NCBI GenBank assembly: GCA_022570795.1
Contig: JAKUDP010000001.1
Span: 1,922,001-1,986,000, forward strand
Source of the DNA: Sphaerulina vaccinii
Lineage: Eukaryota > Ascomycota > Dothideomycetes > Mycosphaerellales > Mycosphaerellaceae
DNA length: 64,000 nt
Direction: 5' to 3'
Part shown: positions 33,529-44,881 of the stretch, piece after piece
Position numbering within the stretch: position 1 is the stretch's first letter
Layout of the letters: every line of letters starts with the position of its first letter
The notes under the pieces: model-generated
Told to the model about the DNA's origin: nothing
Databases searched by the model: none
The model's input: only the letters and a program-made list of their open reading frames with translations
Translations under genes and position numbers: made by a program

Positions 33529-33543
33529 GGTTATAAGCCCGGG
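33529..33543 (+). other. primer-binding site, half-tRNA initiator Met
   Basis: GGTTATAAGCCCGGG lies directly after the 5' LTR. It is complementary to the anticodon stem-loop region of eukaryotic initiator tRNA-Met (CGGGCTCATAACC) apart from one TpG-to-TpA change expected from RIP. Drosophila copia and related fungal elements prime from the same internal tRNA site. Confidence 0.8.
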
Positions 33544-36500
33544 TTTATAGAAGAAGTATTAGATAGTAATAGTAAGCCTTTTCTAATAGTAGGATACAAA
33601 CCTATAATAAAAAGAGTAAAAAGAGACCTAAGATATACCTATCTATACTACTAAGAAGACTTAGAAGAACTCGGCGTATTCTAGAAGTTCCTAAAGGTAG
33701 ATAAGATAGAAAAGAACCTAGTAAGGTATACCTAAAAGAGTAGAGCTTAAAAGATATAAAAAGGAAAAAGTAAGCTAGAAGCTAAAGTACTATTTTATAT
33801 AGATAAGACTTAACCTCTATACTAGAGTACTACTAATACTTTAGAAAGGTATATACTTCTAAGAAAAGACTATTTAAGTCTATCTATAAGTATAGATAAG
33901 TAGGAAGTATAGGAAACTATACTAAGCTTATCTAAAAGAAAAGAAAGAAAGTTTTAGATAAAGAAAGTAGCTATCTAGAAACTACTACTTAAGTTATTTA
34001 AAAAAGTATTAATTTTCTAGAGTTTAGTTTTAATATTTTAGATAAAATAGATTAAAAGTAAGGAAATAGTTTTAGTAGGAAAAGAGCTATACTAACTCTA
34101 ATAAAAGAGAACTAGAGAATATAGTTTAGTCTAGTCTAAAACTACTTTAAAAGCTAAGATATCTTCTAGGTTATATTAGGTAATAGAATAGTAGATATAC
34201 TAGATATACCTAGCTTAATAGCTTTATTAAGTAATACTACCTTCTAGTACTAGAGTATAAGAGAATCTATCTATAGCCTAGATTAGAGGAAGGTAAATAT
34301 AAAAGCTAGATATAAGATTATAGTCTATCTATTATAAGATAACTAGAATAAAGTACTAGAAGAAAAAATAGCTACTAAAATCTAGAAAAAGATTAAAGTA
34401 AAGTATAGTAAAGTATATATAGTATATATAATAGTAATTATATAGAAGTTTATTAACTTTAATATAATAGAGAAGTAGATAATTAGGAAGGTATAGGTAT
34501 ATTTTAGAAACCTAGTAAGAAGAATTATAGAAGTTAATCTAGTAGAGTTATACTATAAGAAACTAGAAAGGAGGCTTAAGTATTTTCTTTTAGCTTTACC
34601 TAAAGTATACTAAAGTACTAAGAATACTATACTAGCCTAGCTAAGCCTATTATATAAAGACTCGCTCTAGTTACTTAAATTATATAAGTCTAGACTAAGT
34701 ATAGGCCGAGAGATAGCTATATTTACTAAGAGAGGCGCCTAGGAACTACTAGCCTATTTCCTCTATAGAGAACTATATATCTAGAATAATTACTCTAGAC
34801 TTAAAAAAGTAAAGAGAGCTACTAAGACTATAGTACTAAAGATAGAATACCGAGTTAAGAAAAGATACTCTCTATTAAAATAAAAAAGAGAATCTTTACT
34901 AGAGAAAAATAAACTTAAAAAAATAGTAAAGAAACTTAAACTTAAAGTATAATCTTTTAAGAAAAAATCTAACTTAAGTAAAAAGTATCTAAAAAAAGCT
35001 TTTATAGTATAAGAAAATATAGAGTTACTAACTACTTTAGAAGTATTTTAGACCCTATTAGAGAATAAGAATATAGATAAAGTAGCCTACTTAACTATAG
35101 ATATAAAAGGCAAGTATAGGCTATTAGAATAGCTACTTAACTCTTATACTTCTATCTATATAACTAACTAAAAATTACTTTTTAGAGAACTAAAACCTTT
35201 TTAGACTAGAAAGTAGATTAAAGTTAGTAGTAGCTACTTAATAGCTATATATATAAGAAAAGTAGTAATAGAAGGAAGAAAGAGGAAATAGATTATACTA
35301 AAAGATATTCTATTTATATCTAGTTTTAGAGTTAATCTTATTTTATAAAGTTAGTTTAATAAGTAGTTTAGTATTTAACTACTAAAATTTATATTTATTT
35401 TAGCTTCTAGAAAAGTAGTTATCTAGATAAGAATATTAGAAAAAGTTCTATTTATTAAGGAGATTAATAAGAGCCTTACTAAGTCTATTAGGCTCTAGAA
35501 GCCTAACCGAAATTAAGTATACTTCTTATAGGAATTAATAAATAAAGTATATACTTTCTATATATTAGAGAGTACTTAGAATTAGTAGAAGCTCTAGTAT
35601 TAAAAGCTTATATATTTTAGAGAAAAGATAGTAAAGAACTTTTACTAGGTTTTAGATTTAAAGAGCCTAATACTAATTCTAAAGGAGTATAGAGTATATA
35701 GAGTCTATATAATAGTAAAGATAAAGTAGTATAAAGAGAAAGAGATATAGTAGAAGCTCTAAAAGCTAGCTTTTATATCTATTAATATCTATAGACCCCT
35801 ACCTATTTTAAAATTAGAATTTAAATAGTAGCTTAAAATTATTAATAACTTTTTAAAGAAGAAGTAGGCCTTTCTACTAAAGTTAAAAATAGATATACTA
35901 CCTACCCTCTACTAATAGAAAAGGAAGGTAGAGCTTTAATCTAGAAATTCTCTCTAAATAGTAAAAAGTAATAGAGCTAGAAAGCTTCTTACTATACTAA
36001 AGTAGTAGAAAAGAGAGAATATAATCTCTTTCTATACTACTAAGGTATATAACTCTATTTAGAATAGAGTTATTAAAAGGTTAATCTAGACCTCTAAAGA
36101 AAGAATAAGAATAATACTAGAAGAATCTAGTATACTAATTAAATTCTAGCCTAAGGTACTAGAAGTAAGTATTATTATTAGAAATACTTTTCTAAATAGG
36201 CTAGATATTAATAGATTTAAGGTCTTACCTAAAAAGGCGTTTTTAGAATAGAGACTTCTAGTATTATACTTTAGAGTCTAGAGCTATAAAGTAGTTATAT
36301 ATATAAACCTAAAGTTCTAGCTAGCTAGAATATAATTAGATAAACTAATAAATAGAGGTAAGAATACTATATTCGTTAGTTATATTCTAGATACTACTAA
36401 AATATAGCTCTTCTAGGAGCCTAATATAGAGGCTATTAAAGCCTATAGTAATACTAAATAGTTTAAGTATAAGAAAAAAAAGATTTAAAGTTAAATATTC

Positions 36501-38775
36501 CTAGGCTTAACTAATCTAGTAGTATACTAGTTAGGAAACTAGTTAGTAGACTAAAAAAGTAGAAAAAGTTCTAAAGTCTATTAGGCTCTAGAAGCCTAAC
36601 TAAATATTAACTACTATTTATATAGCTTAGACCTCTACTAAAGGATAAAAAGAAGTACTAGAGGATAGATCTAGAAAAAGAAAACTCTAGAAGTATATAG
36701 CTTTAGAAGGAGAAAATTAGAGTAGAGTAGCCGACTAGTTAGCCGACTAAAGTTTATTAAAGAACTAGTAGAAATATATATATTAGAAAATATCTAGATA
36801 TTATATAAAATCTACTAGAAGTAAGAATATAATCCTAGAAAAGAAAGAAATCTATTTCTAATAAAGAGGAAGAACCTAAACCTAAGGCCTATAGTATAGT
36901 TATAAAATAGGTCCTCTAAAAGAAGTAGAAAAATAAGAAAAATAATATACCTAACCTAAAGTATTATAAAGTATTTTTTAGTCTAATTAAAGAAAAAGAG
37001 AATTATATCTAGAAAACTTTAGTAGAAATTAAAAAGGTTATATTTATAGTACTTAGACCTAATATTACTTTAAAGTAAGAGGTCCCTATTCTAAAGTTCT
37101 ATAAAGAAGTAATATAGAATTCTAAATAGAGCTATATATAGAAAGAAGTAATCTAGAGAGAACTAGTAGCTTTAGATAGTAACTATACCTAGAAGCTAGT
37201 TATACTACTAAAAGATATAAACTTTATAATATCTAGGTAGGTCTTTAATATAAAAAAATTAATTAGTAGAGCTATTAAAAAGTTTAAAGTAAAACTAGTT
37301 ACTAGAGGGTTCTCCTAGAAGTTTAAAATAGACTTTAAGAATACTTTTATACTAACTATAAGGTATAATACTTTAAAAGTATTTATAGTAGTTATTTATA
37401 AAAAGAACTTAGAGATATACTAAGTAGATATAAATAATATATTTATAGAGAGCTTTCTAAAAAAGATATTTATATAATTCTACTTTTAGAAGTAGAAGTT
37501 CTACTAAACTAGATTCTAAAGATCCTAAAGAGTCTCTATAGACTTAAGTAAGTAGTAAGAGACTAGAATAAACTCTATATTTTAAAGCTAGAATAGATAG
37601 AATTTAATTAGTTAGAGATTAACCTATACCTACTTATTTATAGAAAAAGAAAAATTATAGTTCTAATCTATATAGATAATATATCTATTATAGTACTAGA
37701 ACTAAAAGATATTCTCTAGTTTAAAGAATAGCTTAGTAAGGTTATTAAAATTAAGAATCTAAAAGAGCTAGAAAAGATTCTTAGAATAAAGATAATAAAA
37801 AATAGAGTTATAGAAACTCTAAAGCTTAATTAAGAATACTATATCTAAAAGAACTTTATAAAGCTAAATATAACTAAAGAAAATACCTATCTAACTCTCT
37901 TACTAATAGATAGTTATAAAAGCTTTACTAAAGTAATTCTATCTAATAAGAGATATACTAAATAGAAGTACTAAAGCTAGATAGGTATATAGATATAGCT
38001 AATAGTTATAATAAGACTAGATATTACTTTCGCTCTTAGTAGACTAAGCTTATATATAGCTAACCTAATAAAAGAATATATAAATATTTTAAAGAAACTA
38101 GTAAAATACTTTAGGTTGTCTCTAGACCTAGGACTTATATTTAGAAAAGGTAGTAGAGGCTTTATTAGATATTTAGACTCTAACTATATAATAGATAAAG
38201 TAGATAGAGTTTTAATTCTAGAATCTATCTTCTTCCTCTATAGAGTACTAGTATCTTAAATAAGTAAGAAGTAGAAGTCTATAGTAATATTAACTATAGA
38301 GGCTAAGTATATAGCTCTAAATATATATACTAAGTAATCTTAATTCCTAGTAGTACTTCTAAAAGAAATAGACTATATAGAGTTAGTAGGAAAATATTCT
38401 TTTTAACTACTTATTAAAGCAAACTCTAATATAGTAAATAAACTTAGACCTATTTAGATTATAAGAGATAACTAAGTATTTCTAACTCTAGTTAAGAATA
38501 CCTATATCTATAAGAGATTAAAATATATTAATATAGGCTATAATAATATTAGAAGACTCTAGTAGTAAAGGAAGATAGTAGTAGTATATATTCTAATAAA
38601 AGAGATAGTTATAGATAGGTTAACTAAGCCGAAGAATAGTCTCTAATTCTAGAAGTTTATAAAACAACTCTAGCTTATATAAATAGCTTTTCTATACTTA
38701 ATAAGTTATCGAGATTTGGAATAGAATATAAGTACTAGAATATAGAGTAGAAGTACTATCTAGCCTAAGTAGAAG

Positions 38776-39008
38776 TATTAGAAAGTATAGTCTAGTTAGA
38801 CTATCTAAGAGATACTTTCTTAGAAATTAGATTATATAATAGTAGGTTATATAACTTATCTAATACTCTATATTTTAGAAGGAGATACAATCTATATCTA
38901 ATTAATATAATTAATATAGTTAGTTCCTATCTAATACTTCTACTTCTATTATATATTAAAACTCTTTCTATATATTATAAGTATATATATTATTATTCTA
39001 ATTTAATA
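38776..39008 (+). repeat. 3' LTR of the 5.7-kb Copia element
   Basis: 233-bp partner of 33296-33528, preceded by a short purine-rich stretch (AAGTAGAAG) in the position of a polypurine tract. Confidence 0.9.
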
Positions 39009-39547
39009 GTTTAAAGTAAAACTTTTTACTTTTTAGATATTCTAAAAAGTAGGTATTTATAATCTTTTTTTAATTATTTAGTAGCTAGCTTTACTAACTA
39101 TTTATATAAATAAAATATACTTTCTACTTTTTCTATAAAAGCCTAAAGAAGTTATATATATTATATATCTACTTTACTATAATTATTACTAAATACTTAG
39201 TATTTAGAAATATATTATAATTTAAAATATAAGTATCTAAGAAGCTTTAAGTATTATTTTATACTATAAAGAAATTCTTAAAAAATTCGAATATACTAAT
39301 AATCTATTTATTTATTTATAGATAAAATAGTACTTATTTTTTATATACTTTCTTATTTTTATTATTACTATCTTCTATCTTTTTAATAGGTACTTTTCTA
39401 CCTTTTTTTACTTATTTTAAAAGCTCTAGTTTTAGTAGTAGTAGTAATAAAATTTTATAAATAGATATAGGCTTTTTTAGTACTATAGTATAGTTTATAA
39501 GATAGTCTATATAATAGAGGGAAATATAGAGAAAGAGATAGATAGCA

Positions 39548-39591
39548 AATAGTAATAGTAATAGTAATAGTAATAGTAATAGTAATAGTAA
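39548..39591. repeat. (AATAGT)7 microsatellite
   Basis: Seven perfect hexamer units near the right edge of the AT block. It is what generates a spurious poly-Leu frame on the minus strand. Confidence 0.8.
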
Positions 39592-39644
39592 AGTTAGAAC
39601 TATACTAAAAAGTATATAATAGATAATATATAAGTTAAATACTA

Positions 39645-39700
39645 ATAAGACAGATAAGACAGCTTGCAATAAGACAAAACTACGAAAACGACCGTCTTAT
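39645..39700 (+). repeat. right subterminal ATAAGACA motifs
   Basis: ATAAGACA at 39645, 39654 and 39669 and CCGTCTTAT at 39692, in the same orientation as the left set. Like the left set they retain CA dinucleotides. Confidence 0.55.
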
Positions 39701-40321
39701 CGACGACAACTCAATTATCGATAATTCGAGCGAAGTATTCAAGGCCTTGAACTTCTTCCCTGCAATCGTTCGTGCCCATTCTCCAGTTATAGCATTCGCG
39801 AAGAACCTGTCGTCTTCGATGCTTACGATGTCATCTTTGGGAGGAGTGACGTTTCTCGCGTGTCGTATATTGAGCTGCAGGTTCGGCAACCAATGCAATA
39901 ACACACGGTACGGCGCGATGTCTGCGATCTCCAGGTCCGCTCGGCTACATATTAAAGAATACCAAACGAGGTCTTGGCTGATTTCGAGAGATTGCTGTCG
40001 TGGTGCTTGGTCGTTCACGTTCTGGACAGAAGCCTCACTAGATGAATGTATCAGGAGTAGCATAGACACCTGCATACATCACATGTCCCGATTGTGATCC
40101 GCGAACATTTCGAGAAGATGCACATTTAGAAATAGTTCGGCATCTTTGGTGATGGTGGCGATCACCTGCATAGGATCTCGCCTTCTGTAGCGGCAACCTA
40201 CCACAACACTCTGGCGGCCAATGGCGAAATGCGCGGTATCTCTCTGCGTATTGTTCTGTCTTGGTGTGATGTCGAGAAACTTGGAAATGACCTCGAGACT
40301 CGCGTTTGATCGTCGCCGCGT
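39680..40321 (-). CDS. hypothetical protein, 3' end interrupted by the AT block
   Basis: Unrecognised gene on the minus strand, 5' end not resolved. The upstream exon (open below 40321) reads NASLEVISKFLDITPRQ, then AHFAIGRQSVVVGCRYRR and VIATITKDAELFLNVHLLEM; a 45-bp intron (40038-40082, GTGATG to ATCTAG) joins it to SVQNVNDQAPRQQSLEIS, WYSLICSRADLEIADIAPYR and FFANAITGEWARTIAGKKFKA. At that last codon the frame crosses into the block's terminal repeat and reads 20 further codons to a TAG at 39680. The host sequence on the far side of the block begins with TAA in this frame, so the gene's own stop codon was displaced by the insertion. The first coding exon probably lies near 40,330-40,440. 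Confidence 0.5.
39730..39742 (-). repeat. right 13-bp terminal inverted repeat of the block
   Basis: GCGAAGTATTCAA, exact inverted copy of 22299-22311, followed by GGCC at 39743-39746. Confidence 0.75.
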
Positions 40322-40785
40322 TCAGCTGTCCCAACTGCACTGCTGCGTGCTCGTGCATGCACAACACACAAGGGGGCATTCCAACACAGCGGGGATGGCG
40401 GCGTGATTGTGGGAAAGCGGGAGGTCGAGGCCAAGAAGTGAACATTGCTCCCCTAAATAAATAAGTCTCTTCACGTCGATTGGCTCGAGGACGTAGTGAG
40501 AGATGCTCGAAGTCTTGTGCTAACTCTAATGCTCGTTAGTTTGGTGGGCGGCCGAAGGCTGCGAAGAGCGAGACCTCCTCGTCTGCTGCTGTCTGCGGTG
40601 CAACTGTCTTCCCTTGCACACTATCACGAGCTGGACGCTCCTCTCACGAAGCGCCCTGTCCGACAGGTGTAATGTCTCAAACGTCAATGCCACCGAATCT
40701 GCGACAAGTCAATTAATCTAGGACCATTGGATGTCAACGCCTTGTGAAGCGCATCCGGAAAGGCCTCCCGTACCACACGAGCGTC
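40322..40785. other. divergent intergenic region
   Basis: 464 bp between the interrupted hypothetical gene and the next plus-strand gene. It may contain the first exon of the former. No other feature recognised. Confidence 0.45.
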
Positions 40786-43700
40786 ATGTCATTGAATGGC
40801 CTGGACACGCCCGAAGTGCAAGAGGCATACCAGTCGGCAATCGCTGAGGCTGGAGGATGGTGCGTGAAGCATGAAGTGGGAGGAGAGCGCAACTACGTGT
40901 ATGGAGGACAATGAAGACTGACGGACGTCGCACAGGTTCCTGCTAAAGTACACCTCTCGAGATTCTGTAGATCTGCTGAGCAAAGGCAAGCATGGAGTGT
41001 CCGAAGCACGTAACGCCCTGGCGGCCTATGCAGAGGCCTCGCCACTGTATGGACTGCTCATGTACCGGCGGCGGAGGATACTCATAAAGTACATACCAGA
41101 GGGGACTTCGCGACTTTTGCAGGGTGAGGCGCGCGCGAGATATATCGATCGCATGGTTGCAAGTGGCTGACTTGTCTTGTCATACAGCTCGAACGTCGGT
41201 CCACCTCCAAGATGTCCTTGAACGGTACTCGCCCTACGAAACACTACTCGAGCTCACAAACGGCGATGGGTTGAACGATACCGCACTTGCCGCGTCCTTT
41301 CACCTGCATACCGCTTCACCATCTCCATCAGCTGGCCGTCTCGATGAGCTGCGCGAAGAAGAAGAAGACGATGGAACACAGGGAGGCTCCAGCACTGCCA
41401 ATGCCTCCTCAGCGAGCTTATCGGGTGCGCAAAGATACAGGGCAGATCGTGGCATAGGGAAACGCGCACAACGTTCCATGACTTCGCTGCATTCACTCAA
41501 CCCCGGCACATCCCCCGGTGTGTTGTCACCATCCTCACCTGCAAAATCACCTGTGCTGCTGGTCCCATCTCCTGCCGAACCAGACTCACTTCCTTTGACA
41601 CCCGTCGAGCCAGCAGCTTCACCTTCTACGAACGGAGTCCCAAGCCAACCAACAGCAGACGCGCCAGAAGCTCCAGCGGAGGTGCCACGAATAATCGAAT
41701 CGCCGGAGTCTGAGTCCGACACCATTCGTCCTGTACCACCACCGAAAGATAGTGATAGTGCCACCGCGCAGGGCGAATCTCATTCAAATTCAACAGAACC
41801 CAAAGTCACCGAATTTCCGCCGCGTCGACAATCACTTTCCGCGATGTCACTGATGCGCTCACAATCAATGGACGAGGACCCATATGATTTCAGTCAGTAC
41901 GATGCGCTATTCAAGCCGAAGGTCAAATTGGGTCCGCGACCGATCAATGCTCCAGAGAAGGCGAAGCGCCCGACAGCACCGAGAGTGGCGGCTGTGCCTG
42001 GCAATCTCAAGGCCGCGCCCAGAAAGCAGGAACCTCCCAGGCCACAATCGCAAGGCCAGCCTTTCATGCCTCGATCTGCGACTGCCCCATCGGCGCTCGA
42101 GTCAGCAGCACCTTCATTACCGCCTATGCCAGAGACTCCGATCTACGTTCCTCGACCTATGTCTCGTGGGAGCATCAGATCAGCACCTTCGCACAAATCC
42201 GGCCCAATGAGTGCAGACAAGATCAGACTAATGAAGGCAGTGGAGCTGCGGAGGAAGCAGATGCGGAAATCGCAGGGCGCCATGTTCAATCCAATCAACG
42301 AAGAGGTGACAGAGGTGCCAGAAGTACCCAAGCCATCTGAAGAAGTGGCTGTGAAGCAGGACAAGTTGCCTGTGCCAGAGCCACAAGTGCAGAGCAAGCC
42401 AGAATCGGAACAGGAGCCCGAGCAGCACAGCACCGACGACGAGAGCCAGCATCAGTCGTCGAAAGCCGACTCAGGCATAGAACTTCGATATGGTACACCT
42501 GATACACAACGGACTGAAGAAACAACAGACGACACCCATGAACCGGCCATATCCATCGGGCCGTCTGATGAAAGAGACCCAGAAGCGCATGATAACGAGA
42601 CGACAACGATCCTGATTGACCCAAGCACCAGCGCGGACGATGGCGAACACGAGGATGTGCACGCTGATGCAGTTTCAATGACAGCTAGCCAGACACCCAC
42701 TGAGCGGCCAGTAGGATCTGAGCATAGTAGTGAGAGCACGACAAAGCTTCCGCAGATACTATTGGCAGACGGAACACGACCACAAAGTTCTGTCATAGAG
42801 CCTGTCGCCGATCCAGTGACCCAAGAAGAAGGGAGCAAAACAGCAGAGGATGTTGGTGATCAGGAAGATCAAGAACCTGGAACTTCGCCGCATGCACGTG
42901 CAAAGAGCGACGTCGCGAAGCGCAGGCGAGGAATTGTGGAGCCATTGTCACTCGACACGGCTACAGGAAACCCAGATGATGAAGACGTGGACTCCGATGA
43001 TGACGATTTCTTCGAAGAGCTGCATAGTGCTACAGTTCAGGAAGCAAAGCCCATCACAGTTGCCAGATCGCCTATAGCATTGGCATTTCAAGCAAGACGC
43101 CCAAGTGCTGAGACGATTGCTTCTGCCAAATCTGTACAGATATCCAGAGCGGCAACCTCTCCCCAAAGTGAGGCATCAGATCGTGAGGCACGGTCTCTGT
43201 TTCTTAGTTCTGCACCTACATCTGTCCTGGCGGCAGAGAAGCAAGACTCGCCATCGGCAGGACGTGCCCGCAACGTCTCGTCTGGCATCTCGAGACGCAT
43301 ACAAGCTCTGACAGAGCTACAATTAAGGGAACCGAGCGGCTCGTTCCCGTCGTCGCCCGATGCATCACCAGGAGGCTTTGGAAAGTCAAGTCGAAGGACT
43401 CCGCCAGCATCTCGGCCATCATCTTACAGACGCCAAAGTAGAACCAGTGCGACGAACACACCTACACTGACCACACCTACGGAGGAAAATCGGCCGACGT
43501 GGAGTGTTCAACACGATCCGGTAACCAACAGAAACACAGTGTCTGTTTCGACCCGCATCGCTCGTCCTGGGGTTCCCACGCCTACGAGTATGCGAGCTGT
43601 CACGATTCCAGAGTCAACTTCAGTCGACGAAGTCATGCAGACCCCAACACCGCCAGCGATTGAGATCGATCCCCCTCTCTCCCCAGGGCACTCGACAAAG

Positions 43701-44433
43701 TCAAGCGACTCGCGCTCATTGCACTCGCGAGGAGGGCGGTTCCTGATGGAGAGGCAGAACTCGACGCCTGCCCTCGATGACTTCCCTCCTCCGCCTCCAA
43801 ACACCCGGATAACCTCAACTATGTCACTCACAGTCCGTGACGAAAACATTGCTCCTAAGGAGGGCAACAAGGCCAGTCGCTTCTTCAAGCGTATGAGCGT
43901 ACTGGCAGGGCCCAAAAGGAAAAGTGGCACACAGTCACCACCTGTATCGAGAAGTCCGGTGAAGTCTCAGAGCACTCTCATGACTCCCAATGACGCCCGT
44001 CCATTGAGCGTCGCAACGGCAAAGTCTGATACGCCTCCTGCTGCTGTCGTTGGGGATCTCAATGTTCAGTTCCCAGACTCTCTAGTAAGCTCCAAGGATC
44101 GACAATCATCTGTTGAAGTTTATACTGACATCACTATAGCTATGGAAACGGCGCATCGTGACGATCGATGACTATGGCGTTCTGCAATTCGCCATAGCCC
44201 AAGCAATGGACATCCATCGAGGCGTCGCCATGAAGAGATACTCACTCACGGACTTCAAGGCACCTTTTGTACCGGATCTCGACCAGCAAGAGCTGCCACA
44301 CTCCGTGGTGCTGGAATTCGATGACGGGACTGCACTACAAGTGGCGTGCGAGGACGCAATGACCCAACGCCAAGTCCTCTCACTGCTCAACACTTACTGG
44401 AGAGCCTATATTGACAACATGACGGACGAGTGA
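40786..44433 (+). CDS. 1,150-aa protein with ADF-H-like N-terminus and PH-like C-terminus
   Basis: Four exons: 40786-40859, 40936-41123, 41188-44084 and 44140-44433. The first two exons are missed by a simple open-frame reading but are phase-correct and give a conserved start: MSLNGLDTPEVQEAYQSAIA, FLLKYTSRDSVDLLSKGKHG, PLYGLLMYRRRRILIKYIPE and ARTSVHLQDVLERYSP. This looks like an actin-depolymerising-factor-homology fold known from a conserved Pezizomycotina protein. Residues about 130-1040 are disordered, rich in Ser, Pro, Glu and Thr, with repeated SP sites. The last 100 residues (LWKRRIVTIDDYGVLQFAI to LLNTYWRAYID) resemble a PH domain. A cortical or actin scaffold role is inference only. 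Confidence 0.75.
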
Positions 44434-44881
44434 TTTCGCCATGAATTGCGCAACACGCAACATCACGACTTAGCATCAATACCACCGGACCCACGATACG
44501 AACTTCTTTTGACTGCTTTATACCCCATTTGGACGAAATCGGCCATCAAGCAGATGTCACACTACTTTTCTGCTCTGCGTTCAGCGTTTGACATATCTAC
44601 CTCAACATCTCTTGTTCGAGGCGACAAGGCTTCAGCTTCACTATGCATCGTCTCCTTGTATATTAGTTCCGAGACTGTGCGTTAAAGTGAGACAAGAAGA
44701 AGGGATGCGTGGAGAGCTGCGATCAGCTGCAGCTTACCGCACGCATAATGTTGGATTAGAAGTGAGATCACGATAAGCGATAACTTTCAAGTCTGCATTA
44801 ATCTATACCTCCATTTCACATGTATATCATTCATGGTCATCAAACACAGCTCCGCAGTCCAGTGGCATAGGCCAGAGACAT
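44434..44881. other. convergent intergenic region
   Basis: 448 bp between two converging stop codons; presumably both 3' untranslated regions. Nothing else seen. Confidence 0.5.

Larger units (their letters stand above)
33296..39008 (+). mobile_element. complete Copia LTR retrotransposon, 5.7 kb, RIP-inactivated
   Basis: LTRs of identical length (233 bp, 33296-33528 and 38776-39008) differ at about 14 positions, mostly C/T or G/A. The 5-bp target duplication GTTTA is intact on both sides (33291-33295 and 39009-39013). Directly after the 5' LTR is the half-tRNA initiator-Met primer site. Decayed domains follow in Copia order on the plus strand: gag at about 34,370-34,600, protease active-site remnant NSYTS at about 35,138, integrase region, reverse transcriptase with YIDN (from YVDD) at 37669-37680, the RLDITFALSRLS segment at about 38,010, and an RNase H EAKYIAL segment at about 38,300. 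Frames are full of TAG and TAA, so no protein can be made. Confidence 0.92.
22299..39742. mobile_element. 17.4-kb RIP-saturated nested transposon block
   Basis: Base composition changes abruptly at both edges. Inside, sequence consists mainly of A, T, CT and AG steps, and the dinucleotides CpA and TpG are almost absent; whole 60-base lines around 30,001 and 36,001 have none. That is the footprint of repeat-induced point mutation, which turns CpA into TpA on either strand. Stop codons TAG and TAA fill every frame. Perfect 13-bp inverted termini (TTGAATACTTCGC at 22299-22311 and its complement at 39730-39742) are flanked by GGCC on each side. Three LTR elements can be delimited inside; about 7 kb is unassigned. 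Neighbouring genes keep normal composition to within 250 bp. Confidence 0.85.

Noticed and set aside
39412..39669. 85-codon minus frame with poly-Leu, resembling a membrane protein
   Set aside because: It is produced by the AATAGT hexamer array and AT-rich sequence inside the RIP block.
22299..39742. AT block as a centromere core or a Starship giant element
   Set aside because: Delimitable nested LTR elements and a TIR-bounded insertion explain it. It is short for a centromere, and no tyrosine-recombinase captain gene or cargo genes are recognisable at the edges.
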